Assembly (NCBI GenBank): GCA_021811315.1 | Contig: JAJZPF010000005.1 | Coordinates: forward strand, 1 to 64,000 | Source of the DNA: a bacterium | GTDB taxonomy: Bacteria; Elusimicrobiota; Elusimicrobia; Elusimicrobiales; UBA9959 | Reading direction: 5' to 3' | DNA length: 64,000 bases | Part shown: one piece after another, positions 1-8,364 of the stretch | How the letters are laid out: each line of letters begins with the position of its first letter | How positions within the stretch are numbered: position 1 is the stretch's first letter | Notes under the pieces: generated by a model | What the model was told of the DNA's origin: nothing | What the model saw: only the letters and a program-made list of their open reading frames with translations | Databases searched by the model: none | Program-made: the position numbers and the translations under genes

Positions 1-8
1 GGCGGCCT

Positions 9-127
9 ACCGTACGGGCCGGAACGCAAAACGCGTTCGGCCACACCGTGGCCTCACTCCGTGTTCGCCCGCCGGGCTATGCAACCGGCGGGCTCTCCGA
101 GGGTTTTGCTAACCCGGCCCGCACGGT
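9..127 (-). repeat. Structured dispersed repeat, copy A
   Basis: First of three copies of an element of about 120-130 bp, the others being at 191-313 and 59452-59582. Here it lies on the minus strand. The outer arms 9-22 and 114-127 are complementary over 13 of 14 positions, the exception being a G-U wobble if transcribed from the minus strand. A conserved inner stem, GCAAAA with TTTTGC, occupies 104-109 and 26-31. An internal hairpin at 39-53 has 6-bp arms (GGCCAC/GTGGCC) and a 3-nt loop. The outer arm sequence differs from the other copies, yet pairing is kept. Confidence 0.7.
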
Positions 128-190
128 CTCCGCCCGGTTCACTCGACTTAATGAAAAACCACGCTGTCTGATAAAGTGATTGGAGGGGAG

Positions 191-313
191 ACCACAGGGG
201 CCAGGTTAGCAAAAGCCCCTCGGAAGGCGAGGCTTGCGTAAGCGCCGAGCCTGAGAGCGGCAGGCGCGCGCACGGTGTGCGCGACGCCGGTTTTGCGTTC
301 TGGCCCCTGTGGT
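191..313 (+). repeat. Structured dispersed repeat, copy B
   Basis: Second copy, inverted relative to copy A and 63 bp from it. The arms 191-204 and 300-313 are perfectly complementary over 14 bp. The inner GCAAAA/TTTTGC stem is at 209-214 and 291-296. The internal hairpin 267-283 (CGCGCAC, loop GGT, GTGCGCG) is perfect. It lies downstream of the 3' end of the minus-strand glycosyltransferase gene. No open reading frame here looks like a gene; a short frame on the opposite strand only reflects the repeat. Confidence 0.75.
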
Positions 314-351
314 AGGCCCCGACTTCGCATCTCGCGGCTCTTTTTTTATTT

Positions 352-1380
352 TTACAGGAATTTTTCGAGAAAACCTTTACAGAAGCGGTCGAGGCTGGCT
401 TTTTGGAGGATCGCAGCGCGGGCGGCGGCGCCGAGTTTTTTATGGGCGGCGGGGGAAAGGGCCTGGATGCGTTTCAGGCCGGCCGCTACCGAGCGGGGAG
501 AGAGCTTGTCGTAAAAAAATCCGTTTTTGCCGTCCTTGATGAACCGCTCCATGTATTTGGTGCGGCGGGTCAGCACCGGGCGGCCTAGCGCCATGCTGAG
601 GAAAGCTATAGAATTCCCGGCGGCCTCGTTCACATGCCCGTCGCGCACGGGGATCACCACCGCCCGGGCCCCGGCCGCGGCGCTCCGCAGGTTATGCAGA
701 TTTTTAGCCAGCGGCAGGAATTCCACCCCGCGCGGAAGTTTTACCGGCTTGGCGTCGCTGAAGATCTTAAGCCCCAGGCCGCTATCTTTAACTCCACCCG
801 CCAGCGCCGCGAACTCCCGCCCCGCCGAACCCGCCGAGAAGACATACTCCCCCGCGCCGGCCCGCAGCGGGCTATAATATTCGCAATCCGCAGCGTAACC
901 GCGCTTCAGCAGCCGCGGCTCTTCCAGCCCCACGTCGGCCCAGAGCCCCCAGTCGTCGAACTCCAGCATGTACCCGGCGTCCACCCCCGCCAAAGCTTTC
1001 AGCCGCCGGGCCAGGTCCGCCGTAAAATTATGCCCGGGCATCGGGATAAGGTGGTTCGCTATGAATACTTTTTTTCCCGCCGCGGCTTCGCGCGCCAGCC
1101 ACAAAAACGCCGGCGCGCACCGCGCCCGCTTAGGAAAATCCAGCAGCACTATAATGTCGTAAGGCCCGCATGCAGCCAGCTTCAGGGCTTCAAGACCCGA
1201 ATACTTAAAACGCTTCCCGCCCGGCGGCTGCAGTACCCCTAAAAAATCATAGTGATAATCGAAATCGTGCACGACATCCAGTGAAATCTTTTTCCCTTTC
1301 CCCAGGACGCGCACGAAAGCCCGCTCAAAATGCAGGTTCTCCGGGCATTCCGCGAAATTAGCCAAAAGAATTTTCTTCAT
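352..1380 (-). CDS. Glycosyltransferase, GT4/GT1-like
   Basis: A 342-residue cytoplasmic protein, probably transferring a sugar to an envelope glycan or glycolipid. The C-terminal half, about residues 260-300, has the layout of a GT-B nucleotide-sugar-binding lobe: an NSIAFLSMALGRPV stretch followed by FIKDGKNGFFY, which matches the usual donor-site loop of family 4 enzymes. The N-terminal half is divergent and starts MKKILLANFAE, a typical first beta strand. No membrane segment or signal peptide is seen. The gene stands alone between the repeat pair and a terminator. Substrate unknown. Confidence 0.65.
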   Translation of the reverse strand: MKKILLANFAECPENLHFERAFVRVLGKGKKISLDVVHDFDYHYDFLGVLQPPGGKRFKYSGLEALKLAACGPYDIIVLLDFPKRARCAPAFLWLAREAAAGKKVFIANHLIPMPGHNFTADLARRLKALAGVDAGYMLEFDDWGLWADVGLEEPRLLKRGYAADCEYYSPLRAGAGEYVFSAGSAGREFAALAGGVKDSGLGLKIFSDAKPVKLPRGVEFLPLAKNLHNLRSAAAGARAVVIPVRDGHVNEAAGNSIAFLSMALGRPVLTRRTKYMERFIKDGKNGFFYDKLSPRSVAAGLKRIQALSPAAHKKLGAAARAAILQKASLDRFCKGFLEKFL

Positions 1381-1477
1381 TGCTATGCACGTGGACTACA
1401 CTTTCAATGTCGCTTCGGACACTATCTTGTGCCGTATCAGGCGCTATGCGTATCAGACGGCCACAAAGGAATTTTAA

Positions 1478-1512
1478 CAAAAAAATACCCCGGCGGCCGG
1501 CCGGGGTATTTT
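1478..1512 (-). terminator. Rho-independent terminator of the C11 protease gene
   Basis: Perfect 13-bp inverted repeat, 1482-1494 with 1500-1512, loop of 5 nt, G+C-rich core (ACCCCGGC). On the minus strand the hairpin is followed by a run of T. It sits just after the stop codon of the minus-strand gene ending at 1530. Confidence 0.85.
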
Positions 1513-1529
1513 CTCCAGGCCGCCCGGCC

Positions 1530-2903
1530 TTATTTTATGCCGTACAGGTAAGTCACGTAATCGTGCCAGCCGGTGGCCTTGTCGAACTCGAAGTCGGCGT
1601 ACTTCCCTTCGAAGATCCCCTCGAGCCTTTCCTGCGCTATGCGGACCTCCGCCGGGGGCAGGTAGAGCGAGATGCCGTGGCTTTCCGCCAGGTCCCGGTC
1701 CACGCGGTTCTTGCCGGAAGCCCCGGTCGCGATCACCAGCTCCCTGTCTATATAGTTCTGCAGGTCGGCGGCCGCGGCCTTCACCGAGGCGGCTTTTTCA
1801 TCCGTTCCTTTGATCCCCAGGGACAGCAGCCCGGCGTACTGGTGCGCGTCGCCGTAAAAGCTGATCGTCATAGCCGGGTCGGAAGCGGCTCCTATCATAT
1901 CATAGCGGATCACCCCGGCGCGGGCCGTCTTGAACGCTTCCGGCTCCGCCAGGCCGTTAGCGGCGGTCGAGAAGGCCTTCAGCTTCGCCCCGAAACCGTC
2001 GAGCTTGTCGGAGCGTATAGCCGAGAGCTGCGCCCCCTTCTTCACCGCGTCGTAGAACATCTTGAAAGCCGCCACAACGGTTTTGCCGAATTCGTCGTTG
2101 CCCATGTCCGGCTTCCTGGCCAGCGCGCCCAGGAACAGGCTGTAGGGGTAGCCCAGGCCGGGCACGGTCTCTTCGGAACCGATTATGACCTTGGTATTGT
2201 CCTTCACCTCGAAGGCCACTTCGCCCATCTGCATCAGGCAGGCGTCGAAGGCCAGCACGTCCACTTTGCCGGCTTCCTTGAGAATGGCGCCTATCTGCTT
2301 GGTGCGTATATAGTTATTGGTCTCGTCGTCGAACGAGATCCCTTTCGCGGCGTCATTCGGCTTCTGCTGGGGGTCCATCCAGCCGGTGCCGTGATCCCAG
2401 AGGATGAGCATGTAGCGGCGGGCGGGATAATTCTTCTTCGCCCAGAGCACGAAGTCCACCACGCGCTTGTAGTCGCCCATGTCGACCTTCGCCACCGAGT
2501 CCACCACGGGGGAGGTCATCTTTTCCTCGTCGGCGTCCTTTTTTATGTACAGGCGGCGGGCGCCGGTCCAGTCGCCGTCCAGGTCGGTATCGCCTTCCTG
2601 CCCCTTCATGCGCCCTATTTCGGCCAGGATATTGATGTTGGCGTCGGAACCGACCTTCTCCATCTGGTTTATATTGTAGAGGCCGGCCAGTTCGAGGTTG
2701 TTCTTGGCGTTCACAAAAACCATCACGGTCCACTTTTTGGGGGCCGCCTTGGTTTCCGCCTGCGGGGCGGCCGCGGGGGCCGGGGCCGAAACCGCGGGGG
2801 CGGCTTTTGAGGTCCGGCCGCCCAGGTCCAGGTCCGCTTCCCTGGCCGGGGCAGAGGTTACGGCCGTCAGGGAGAAGAGCGCAGCGATAATTATTTTTTT
2901 CAT
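1530..2903 (-). CDS. Secreted clostripain-family (C11) cysteine peptidase
   Basis: A 457-residue exported protease. A signal peptide (about 1-20) is followed by a Pro/Ala-rich linker to about residue 55. The catalytic domain shows the clan CD layout: His in WDHGTGW (about H171), and Cys in FDACLMQM (about C222), both after hydrophobic beta strands. The family cleaves after basic residues, usually after self-processing. The gene is monocistronic, with its own terminator, and is divergent from the SPV-repeat protein across 200 bp. Family assignment is firm; the substrate is unknown. Confidence 0.9.
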   Translation of the reverse strand: MKKIIIAALFSLTAVTSAPAREADLDLGGRTSKAAPAVSAPAPAAAPQAETKAAPKKWTVMVFVNAKNNLELAGLYNINQMEKVGSDANINILAEIGRMKGQEGDTDLDGDWTGARRLYIKKDADEEKMTSPVVDSVAKVDMGDYKRVVDFVLWAKKNYPARRYMLILWDHGTGWMDPQQKPNDAAKGISFDDETNNYIRTKQIGAILKEAGKVDVLAFDACLMQMGEVAFEVKDNTKVIIGSEETVPGLGYPYSLFLGALARKPDMGNDEFGKTVVAAFKMFYDAVKKGAQLSAIRSDKLDGFGAKLKAFSTAANGLAEPEAFKTARAGVIRYDMIGAASDPAMTISFYGDAHQYAGLLSLGIKGTDEKAASVKAAAADLQNYIDRELVIATGASGKNRVDRDLAESHGISLYLPPAEVRIAQERLEGIFEGKYADFEFDKATGWHDYVTYLYGIK

Positions 2904-3103
2904 AGATCCTCCGGGTTCCCGTTACGCCAATAGTATAGCAGAATCCATTGACCTGTCAAGGCCGGCAAGGCCCAGCCGGACCAAGGCCAAAGGGCCCAGC
3001 CGCTTTAGGCCCAAAAACTCCGGGCAAGGGGGTCCTGCGCCCGTTGTGGGCCGGCATGAATTCTGGCAGAATATAACCATAGCAGCCCAGGAGGCATTAC
3101 AGA

Positions 3104-4057
3104 ATGAACAAATTATCCAGCATCGCGGCAGCCATAATATTTTTGATCCCGGCAGCGGCCCAGGTGAAAGCCGCCGACAGCCAGGTCCTCGGTAAAGCGG
3201 GCCTCTCTCTGCCCGCCGTGCAAGCCCCCCTCCCCGAAGCTCCCAAGTCCAACCAGTGGAACACGCTGAAAAAGATCACGGTCAACGAAGCCCAGCCGGA
3301 CATGAACGACACCCTCATAGGCATGGTGCAGCACGGCCAGGACATCGACAAGGTCGTAAAGGAACTCAACGATAACGGGTTCAAGGCGAGCGCCTCGCAG
3401 GACAACCTCGGCGGCTACATGGTGATGGTGGACGTGAAAGGGCTGGACGCCGCGGATTACGCCGTGGGCCTCGCCCGCTACTACTACATCTCCGAAGTCA
3501 AGGTCGGCCGGAAAGTGCACAACCAGCTTTTCGGCCTCAACAACAAATCCACCTTCGCCGTTAAGATGGGCACTATCAAGGGCGGCATGAACCACAGCCC
3601 CGTGGACCTCAGGCTCAACAAGCTCGACTGGACCATCACCGGCGGCATGAACCTCTCCCCCGTGGACGTGAAGATAAACCACGAAGCGAAGACCATCACC
3701 GGCGGCGCGAACCTTTCCCCCGTGGACCTCAAGTTCGCCTGGAGCACCGAGGAAGTGACCGTGGAAGGCGGCGCCAACCACAGCCCCGTGAAGTACACCG
3801 TGAACTGGAAAGCCGGCCTGCTCGAGGGCTACTCCAACAATTCCCCGGTAAGGCTCGAATTCAATATGGGCGAAGGCTACGCCGACCAGACCATCGTGAG
3901 CATAAAGGGCTACGCGAACCACGCCCCCGTAGAGCTCACTTATAACAAGGTCAACGGCCATATCGGCGGCGGCATGAACTACAGCCCCGTGGACGTGAAC
4001 CTGGTCAACTGCGACCTTTACGACTTCCTGCAGTATTTCTTCCTGTTCGTAAAATAA
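3104..4057 (+). CDS. Secreted protein with seven copies of a 20-residue SPV repeat
   Basis: A 317-residue protein of unknown function. A signal peptide (about 1-23) and a small N-terminal domain (about 55-135) precede a repeat array from about residue 158 to the end. The unit is roughly 20 residues with core G-G/Y-x-N-x-S-P-V followed by alternating hydrophobic and polar residues. SPV (once APV) falls at 165, 185, 205, 227, 247, 274 and 294. This pattern suggests a beta-solenoid or stacked hairpins. A strong AGGAGG ribosome site at 3089-3094 fixes the start. I do not recognise the family. It is a single gene ending in a terminator. Confidence 0.85.
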   Translation: MNKLSSIAAAIIFLIPAAAQVKAADSQVLGKAGLSLPAVQAPLPEAPKSNQWNTLKKITVNEAQPDMNDTLIGMVQHGQDIDKVVKELNDNGFKASASQDNLGGYMVMVDVKGLDAADYAVGLARYYYISEVKVGRKVHNQLFGLNNKSTFAVKMGTIKGGMNHSPVDLRLNKLDWTITGGMNLSPVDVKINHEAKTITGGANLSPVDLKFAWSTEEVTVEGGANHSPVKYTVNWKAGLLEGYSNNSPVRLEFNMGEGYADQTIVSIKGYANHAPVELTYNKVNGHIGGGMNYSPVDVNLVNCDLYDFLQYFFLFVK

Positions 4058-4071
4058 AGGGCGCGGTACAG

Positions 4072-4105
4072 AAAGCCCTCCCCTGACCGGGAGGGCTTTT
4101 TATTT
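4072..4105 (+). terminator. Rho-independent terminator after the SPV-repeat gene
   Basis: Perfect 11-bp stem AAAGCCCTCCC (4072-4082) with GGGAGGGCTTT (4089-4099), 6-nt loop, followed by a T-rich tract. Located 15 bp after the stop codon. Confidence 0.9.
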
Positions 4106-4132
4106 TCGCATAGTATCGCGGGAATTTTAATA

Positions 4133-4138
4133 TATAAT
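4133..4138 (+). promoter_or_regulatory. Candidate -10 box, probably leaderless start
   Basis: TATAAT ends 7 nt before the ATG at 4146, and no ribosome-binding site lies between. Transcription would begin at or next to the start codon. No convincing -35 is seen. The same arrangement recurs at several other genes in the window. Confidence 0.45.
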
Positions 4139-4145
4139 ATAACCA

Positions 4146-5006
4146 ATGAAGCGCTTACTGCTCGCCGCGGCCATAGCCGCGCTTACCGTGCCGCACGCGT
4201 CCGCCGCCTGGTGGGCTGAAAACGATTACACAAGCGGCTCGAACGGCCTGAAAAAAGAGTCTCTTTCGGTGTTCAGGAAAACCGCCAGCCCCCTGACCTC
4301 GGGGCTGAATATTTCTTTTTACAAGGACCGGGCCGGCTACGGGGAAAGGATCTATTCCTTCCGCCTGCCGCTGATGTACTCGGGCCCGACGTATTTCATC
4401 TCGCTGAAGCCTTTCCTCTACCCCGTCTCGCCCCTCACCCGCTCGGGTGCCTCCGGCGGGAAGCTCTACCTCCTGACCTCGCTCGGGGAAAGCAAGGACG
4501 AGAGCTACACGCACCTGGCCGTTTCCGGGGCCTGGGCCAGGCAGAAAGCCTTCATAGACAAAGCCGGAACCCTCGAGAGGAGATCTTTTTCGCAGTCGGC
4601 CTTCGAAGTACAGGCGGAGAAATCTTTCTACGGCCAGTTCTTTTTCCAGGCCACGGCGGCGGGGTTCCCCAGGCCCTCCGGGGCTTCGAATTCCACGCTG
4701 GCGCGCCCCGTCCTGGACCAGAACGACCTGGCCTACCTCGGGACCTTCCGCCAGCTTACGGCCCTCCCGGAATGGGCGCTGACCGCGCAGCTGGCGCGCA
4801 GCATGAAGCCGGAATATGACAGCCATCTTTACGTGGGATATAGTAAAATATCCTTCAGGCAGGCGGACCGCGCGAATTCGGTCACGGCCGGGATGAAGCT
4901 GGGCCTTAACGAAAAGAGCTCCCTGGACCTGGCGTACAACGCCTTTAAGCCGGAGCATTCAGCCTGGAAGAACTACTACAAACTTCTTTTGCAGATATTT
5001 TTTTAG
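4146..5006 (+). CDS. Putative outer-membrane beta-barrel protein
   Basis: A 286-residue exported protein with a signal peptide (about 1-20, cleaving after ASA). The mature part consists of alternating hydrophobic and polar strands rich in Tyr and Phe. It ends in LLLQIFF, i.e. a C-terminal Phe as expected for proteins inserted by the BAM complex. Its size would suit a barrel of 10-12 strands. It is followed after 12 bp by the histidine kinase gene, so the two may be co-transcribed. I do not recognise a named family. Localisation is inferred from sequence pattern only. Confidence 0.65.
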   Translation: MKRLLLAAAIAALTVPHASAAWWAENDYTSGSNGLKKESLSVFRKTASPLTSGLNISFYKDRAGYGERIYSFRLPLMYSGPTYFISLKPFLYPVSPLTRSGASGGKLYLLTSLGESKDESYTHLAVSGAWARQKAFIDKAGTLERRSFSQSAFEVQAEKSFYGQFFFQATAAGFPRPSGASNSTLARPVLDQNDLAYLGTFRQLTALPEWALTAQLARSMKPEYDSHLYVGYSKISFRQADRANSVTAGMKLGLNEKSSLDLAYNAFKPEHSAWKNYYKLLLQIFF

Positions 5007-5018
5007 GATGGGGACAAA

Positions 5019-6581
5019 ATGGTAACGCAGTCGCAGGAAAGCCTGGAAATGCTGGTGATGGTCTCCCGGCTGCTTTCCTCAAAACTTGATATTTCGGAGC
5101 TGCTCACCACCATCATGCGCCTCGCTTCGCGCGTGGTAGGGGCGGAGCGCGCCTCGCTTTACCTGCTGGACGAGAAGGCCCAGGAGCTTTATTTCGACGT
5201 GGCCCTCGGCCTGCCCGGGGACGCGCAGAACCTCCGCTTCAAGCTGGGCGAGGGCGTAGCCGGGACCTGCGCCAAAGAAGGCCGCTCCATCATCATCAAC
5301 GACGCGGCCACGGACCCGCGCCACTCCAAGAAAGCCGACTCCAAGAGCGGCTTCACCACCAAGTCGCTGCTCACCTGCCCCATGATCATCAAGGGCAAGG
5401 TGATCGGCGTGGTGCAGGCCATCAACCGGATCGAGGGCGACTTCTCCGAGATCGACAAGAACAATTTCGAGGCCTTCTCCAGCCAGGCCGCGATAGCCAT
5501 CGAGAACTCGCGGCTCTTCTCCTCCGTCAAGGAAGAGAAGCGCAAGATGGAGATAGTTTTCAAGCGCATCAAGGAAGGCGCCATCCTCACCGACGTCGCC
5601 GGCGAGATAATCATCATAAACAGCTCGGCGAAAGTCTATCTCGAGCATGAGAAATACAAGTTCGGGAACATCAAGGACGCCTTCCACAATTTCGAGACGA
5701 AGCCCGCCCTGGAAACCATAATGGGCGGCGAGGAACCCGTCGCCAAGCTCGAGCTTTACCGCGAGAAGCCCAAGCGGTTCTACCTCGACTGCTCGGCTAT
5801 CAAGCTTTTCAAGGAAGACAAGGACGGCAACGAGATAACGGAGGGCCGGCTCTGGATCCTGTCCGACGTCACCGCCCAGCGGCTCGAAGAGCGCATGGCC
5901 CGCAATTTCCTCTCGCTGATCTCCCACAAGTTCAAGACCCCGCTGGCCTGCATCAACGGCTACGCGCAGATACTCCGCGACGAATCCGCGTCCAAAGGGC
6001 TCCCCGAGATGGTGCAGAAATCCTCCGCCACCATCTTCGGCCAGGGCCAGAAGCTGAACGGGCTGGTGGAAAGCCTGCTCGATTTCGTCACCATCGACAG
6101 CCTGGACGCCGCCTCGCTGGAAAAGATGGAGTTCGACGCTACCGACTTCCTGGAGGAAATAGCGGAAGACGCCAGGGGAAGGTTCAAGGAAACCGGCGGC
6201 CTGACAATCAAGACCGTGACGCCAGAGGCGGTAAAAGTAAAGGCGGACCGCAAGATCATAGCCGCCGCCGTTAAAGCCCTGATAGACAATGCCGTGAAGT
6301 TCAACCAGGGCAAGGACAAGCTGGTCATCCTTTCCTCCCAGTCCAGGGACGGGTACGCCCTCCTTTCCGTAGGCGACAACGGCCCCGGCATCCCCGGGGA
6401 AGAGCTGGAGAATATCTTCCACAGGTTCTACCAGGTGGAAGCCTCCTTCACCGGCCAGGTGGAAGGCTGGGGCCTCGGCCTGGCGCTGGTAAAGAAGATA
6501 GCGGAAGTGCACGGCGGCCGCGTCTTCGCCAAATCCCAGCTGCAGAAAGGCTCCGCTTTTACTTTAGCCCTCCCGAATTAA
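5019..6581 (+). CDS. GAF-domain sensor histidine kinase
   Basis: A 520-residue cytoplasmic sensor kinase. A GAF domain covers about 15-165, a PAS-like segment about 175-290, and a HisKA dimerisation domain follows with the phospho-acceptor His in SLISHKFKTPL (H303). The ATPase domain shows the N box IDNAVKFN (about 422), G1 box DNGPGIP (about 453) and G2 box GWGLGL (about 483). No membrane segment is present, so it should sense a cytoplasmic signal bound by GAF. No response regulator gene is adjacent, so the partner lies elsewhere. A GGGG-type ribosome site precedes the ATG. Confidence 0.93.
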   Translation: MVTQSQESLEMLVMVSRLLSSKLDISELLTTIMRLASRVVGAERASLYLLDEKAQELYFDVALGLPGDAQNLRFKLGEGVAGTCAKEGRSIIINDAATDPRHSKKADSKSGFTTKSLLTCPMIIKGKVIGVVQAINRIEGDFSEIDKNNFEAFSSQAAIAIENSRLFSSVKEEKRKMEIVFKRIKEGAILTDVAGEIIIINSSAKVYLEHEKYKFGNIKDAFHNFETKPALETIMGGEEPVAKLELYREKPKRFYLDCSAIKLFKEDKDGNEITEGRLWILSDVTAQRLEERMARNFLSLISHKFKTPLACINGYAQILRDESASKGLPEMVQKSSATIFGQGQKLNGLVESLLDFVTIDSLDAASLEKMEFDATDFLEEIAEDARGRFKETGGLTIKTVTPEAVKVKADRKIIAAAVKALIDNAVKFNQGKDKLVILSSQSRDGYALLSVGDNGPGIPGEELENIFHRFYQVEASFTGQVEGWGLGLALVKKIAEVHGGRVFAKSQLQKGSAFTLALPN

Positions 6582-6593
6582 CCCTGCCAACGC

Positions 6594-6630
6594 AAAAAAG
6601 AGGCCGGCTTCATCAGCCGGCCTCTTTTTT
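6594..6630. terminator. Bidirectional rho-independent terminator
   Basis: A 16-bp perfect stem, 6594-6609 with 6615-6630, with a 5-nt loop. A-tract and T-tract flank the GAGGCCGGCT core, so it can end both the kinase transcript and the converging thrC operon. Confidence 0.9.
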
Positions 6631-6655
6631 TATCGTTCCGCGCCGCGCGCGGGGG

Positions 6656-7894
6656 TCAGACCAAATTATTATCCGTAAGGAGTTTCCTCAATTCGGTAAT
6701 ATCCGGGTTTATCACGTAGGGCTTGCCTACGGACTGCATCGCGCTCTGTATGTCTTTCAGGCCGTTGCCGGTGATCAGCAGCACCACGGACTCGTTCTCT
6801 TTCACGCGGCCTTCCTTGACGGCCTTGAGGAGGCCGGCGTAGGTGGCGGCGGCGGCCGGTTCGGCGAAGACGTTCGAGCCGCGCGCTATCCGGGGGATCG
6901 CGTCCAGGATCTCCGCGTCGGAAACGCTTACCGCGAAACCGCCGGAATCTTTTATCGCCATCACGGCGGCCATGCCGTCGCGGGGCAGGCTGACGGAGAT
7001 GCTGTCCGCTATCGTCTTGCCCGAAACCGGCTGCACGTCCGTGCCGGACTCGAAAGCTCGCTTGATCGAATCCGAGCCCTCGGCCTGCACCGCGACCAGC
7101 TGCGGCAGGCGCTCGATGATGCCGAGGCGGTGGAACTCCACGAAGCCTTTCCAGATGCCGCTTATGATATTGCCGTCGCCCACGGGGACGAAAACCTTGT
7201 CCGGCGTTTCCCAGTTCATCTGCTCGCAGATCTCGAAAGCGCAGGTCTTCTTGCCCTCGCGGGTGAAAGGGTTGATACCGGTGCTGCGGTTGTACCAGCC
7301 ATACTCGGACGAGGCCTTCAGGCACAGGTCGAAAGCGTCGTCATAGGTGCCCTTCACCATGATGACCGTCGCGCCGAAGACCAGGAGCTGGGCCACCTTG
7401 GGCGCCGGCGCGGTCTCGGGCACGAAGATCACGGTCTTCATGACCAGGCTGCCGGTCAGGCAGGCCAGCGAGGCCGCGGCGTTGCCGGTGGAAGCGGTGG
7501 TGATGACCTTTTCCTTCAGTTCCATAGCCCGGGCTATGACCACGGCGCTGGCCCTGTCCTTGAAAGAGGCGCTGGGATTGCGGCCGTCGTCCTTTATATA
7601 AAGGTTAGGCACGCCGCACTCGGCCCCGAGCTTCTCGGCGCGGTAAAGCGGCGTCCAGCCGACCTGCACCGGCGGAACGTTCTTCAGGTTCGAAATAGGC
7701 AGGATGTCGATATAACGCCAGATGCTTCGCTCGGGATTGTCCTTAAGCACCTCGTAATTGAGCCGCTTCTTTATAAGGTTATAATCGTAAAGCACCTGCA
7801 GATTGCCGCCGCAGGAGCTGCAATTGTACTTGGCTTCGGTAAGCTTATGGTCTTTTCCGCAGCGGATGCACTGCAAAGTCTTGATTTTCTTCAT
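6656..7894 (-). CDS. thrC: Threonine synthase
   Basis: A 412-residue PLP enzyme converting O-phosphohomoserine to threonine. The N-terminus carries a zinc-ribbon-like pair of CxxC motifs (C9/C12 and C25/C28), typical of one threonine synthase subgroup. The PLP lysine lies in NPSASFKDRAS (K112), and the phosphate-binding loop is TASTGNAAAS. It is the last gene of a minus-strand operon, 10 bp after a membrane-protein gene and downstream of a carbamate kinase gene. No feedback domain is visible. Housekeeping amino-acid biosynthesis. Confidence 0.93.
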   Translation of the reverse strand: MKKIKTLQCIRCGKDHKLTEAKYNCSSCGGNLQVLYDYNLIKKRLNYEVLKDNPERSIWRYIDILPISNLKNVPPVQVGWTPLYRAEKLGAECGVPNLYIKDDGRNPSASFKDRASAVVIARAMELKEKVITTASTGNAAASLACLTGSLVMKTVIFVPETAPAPKVAQLLVFGATVIMVKGTYDDAFDLCLKASSEYGWYNRSTGINPFTREGKKTCAFEICEQMNWETPDKVFVPVGDGNIISGIWKGFVEFHRLGIIERLPQLVAVQAEGSDSIKRAFESGTDVQPVSGKTIADSISVSLPRDGMAAVMAIKDSGGFAVSVSDAEILDAIPRIARGSNVFAEPAAAATYAGLLKAVKEGRVKENESVVLLITGNGLKDIQSAMQSVGKPYVINPDITELRKLLTDNNLV

Positions 7895-7904
7895 AGTTCC
7901 TTGA

Positions 7905-8360
7905 TTAAAGAGCTTCCTTAAAATAGACTGCGACGGGGCGGCCGGGCGCCGTTTTTTCCAGCAGGAGCAGCATGGGCGTGCAGGCCTGGTGCTTGCTGCC
8001 CGTGAAGAGCGGCATCCTGGCGTGATTAGACACGGCGAGGCGCTTGTTCTCGTCGCCGTCCAGGGTAACGGCCTCCTGGCTCCTGTTCTGCACGCACCAG
8101 ATCACGGGCTTGCCCTCGGCGCCCGCCGGGTCGGCGAGGACTTTTTCATAAGTAAGCCCGAGCTCTTTCGCTTTTTCCAGCAGCGGGGAGATAGCCTCGG
8201 AGCGGGTATGGCTGATGGACAATCCGGTAAAGACGTCCGGAAGCCAGAGGGAAACGGCCCAGAGCCCGATCACGGCCATGACCGGGTAAACAACGAATTT
8301 GCGCAGCTGCTTGTAATTCACGACAGGGTCCGCAGGCCGGCCTTTTTCTTCAGTGTTCAT
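7905..8360 (-). CDS. Small membrane-anchored protein of unknown function
   Basis: A 151-residue protein with a cytoplasmic N-terminus (about 1-20), one transmembrane helix (about 22-41), and an exported domain of about 110 residues. That domain contains two Cys (IWCVQN and QACTPM) that could form a disulfide. I recognise no family. It lies 4 bp after the carbamate kinase gene and 10 bp before thrC, within one operon. Confidence 0.75.
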   Translation of the reverse strand: MNTEEKGRPADPVVNYKQLRKFVVYPVMAVIGLWAVSLWLPDVFTGLSISHTRSEAISPLLEKAKELGLTYEKVLADPAGAEGKPVIWCVQNRSQEAVTLDGDENKRLAVSNHARMPLFTGSKHQACTPMLLLLEKTAPGRPVAVYFKEAL

Positions 8361-8364
8361 ATTA

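Noticed and set aside
9..127. Terminal inverted repeats of a small transposon
   Set aside because: Arm sequences differ between copies, whereas transposon ends should be the same; no target duplication seen.
191..313. Integron attC site
   Set aside because: Size and folded shape are similar, but the conserved outermost core sites (RYYYAAC/GTTRRRY) are not at the ends; in these copies the outer arms are the variable part.
148..330. Small protein-coding gene in the repeat at 148-330
   Set aside because: The frame follows the structured repeat and recurs in copy C as a matching frame with no start support; it reflects repeat sequence.
1380..2810. Long open frame (476 codons) antisense to the C11 protease gene
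   Set aside because: GC-rich antisense frame with no ribosome site or recognisable motif; the protease on the other strand has signal peptide and catalytic residues.
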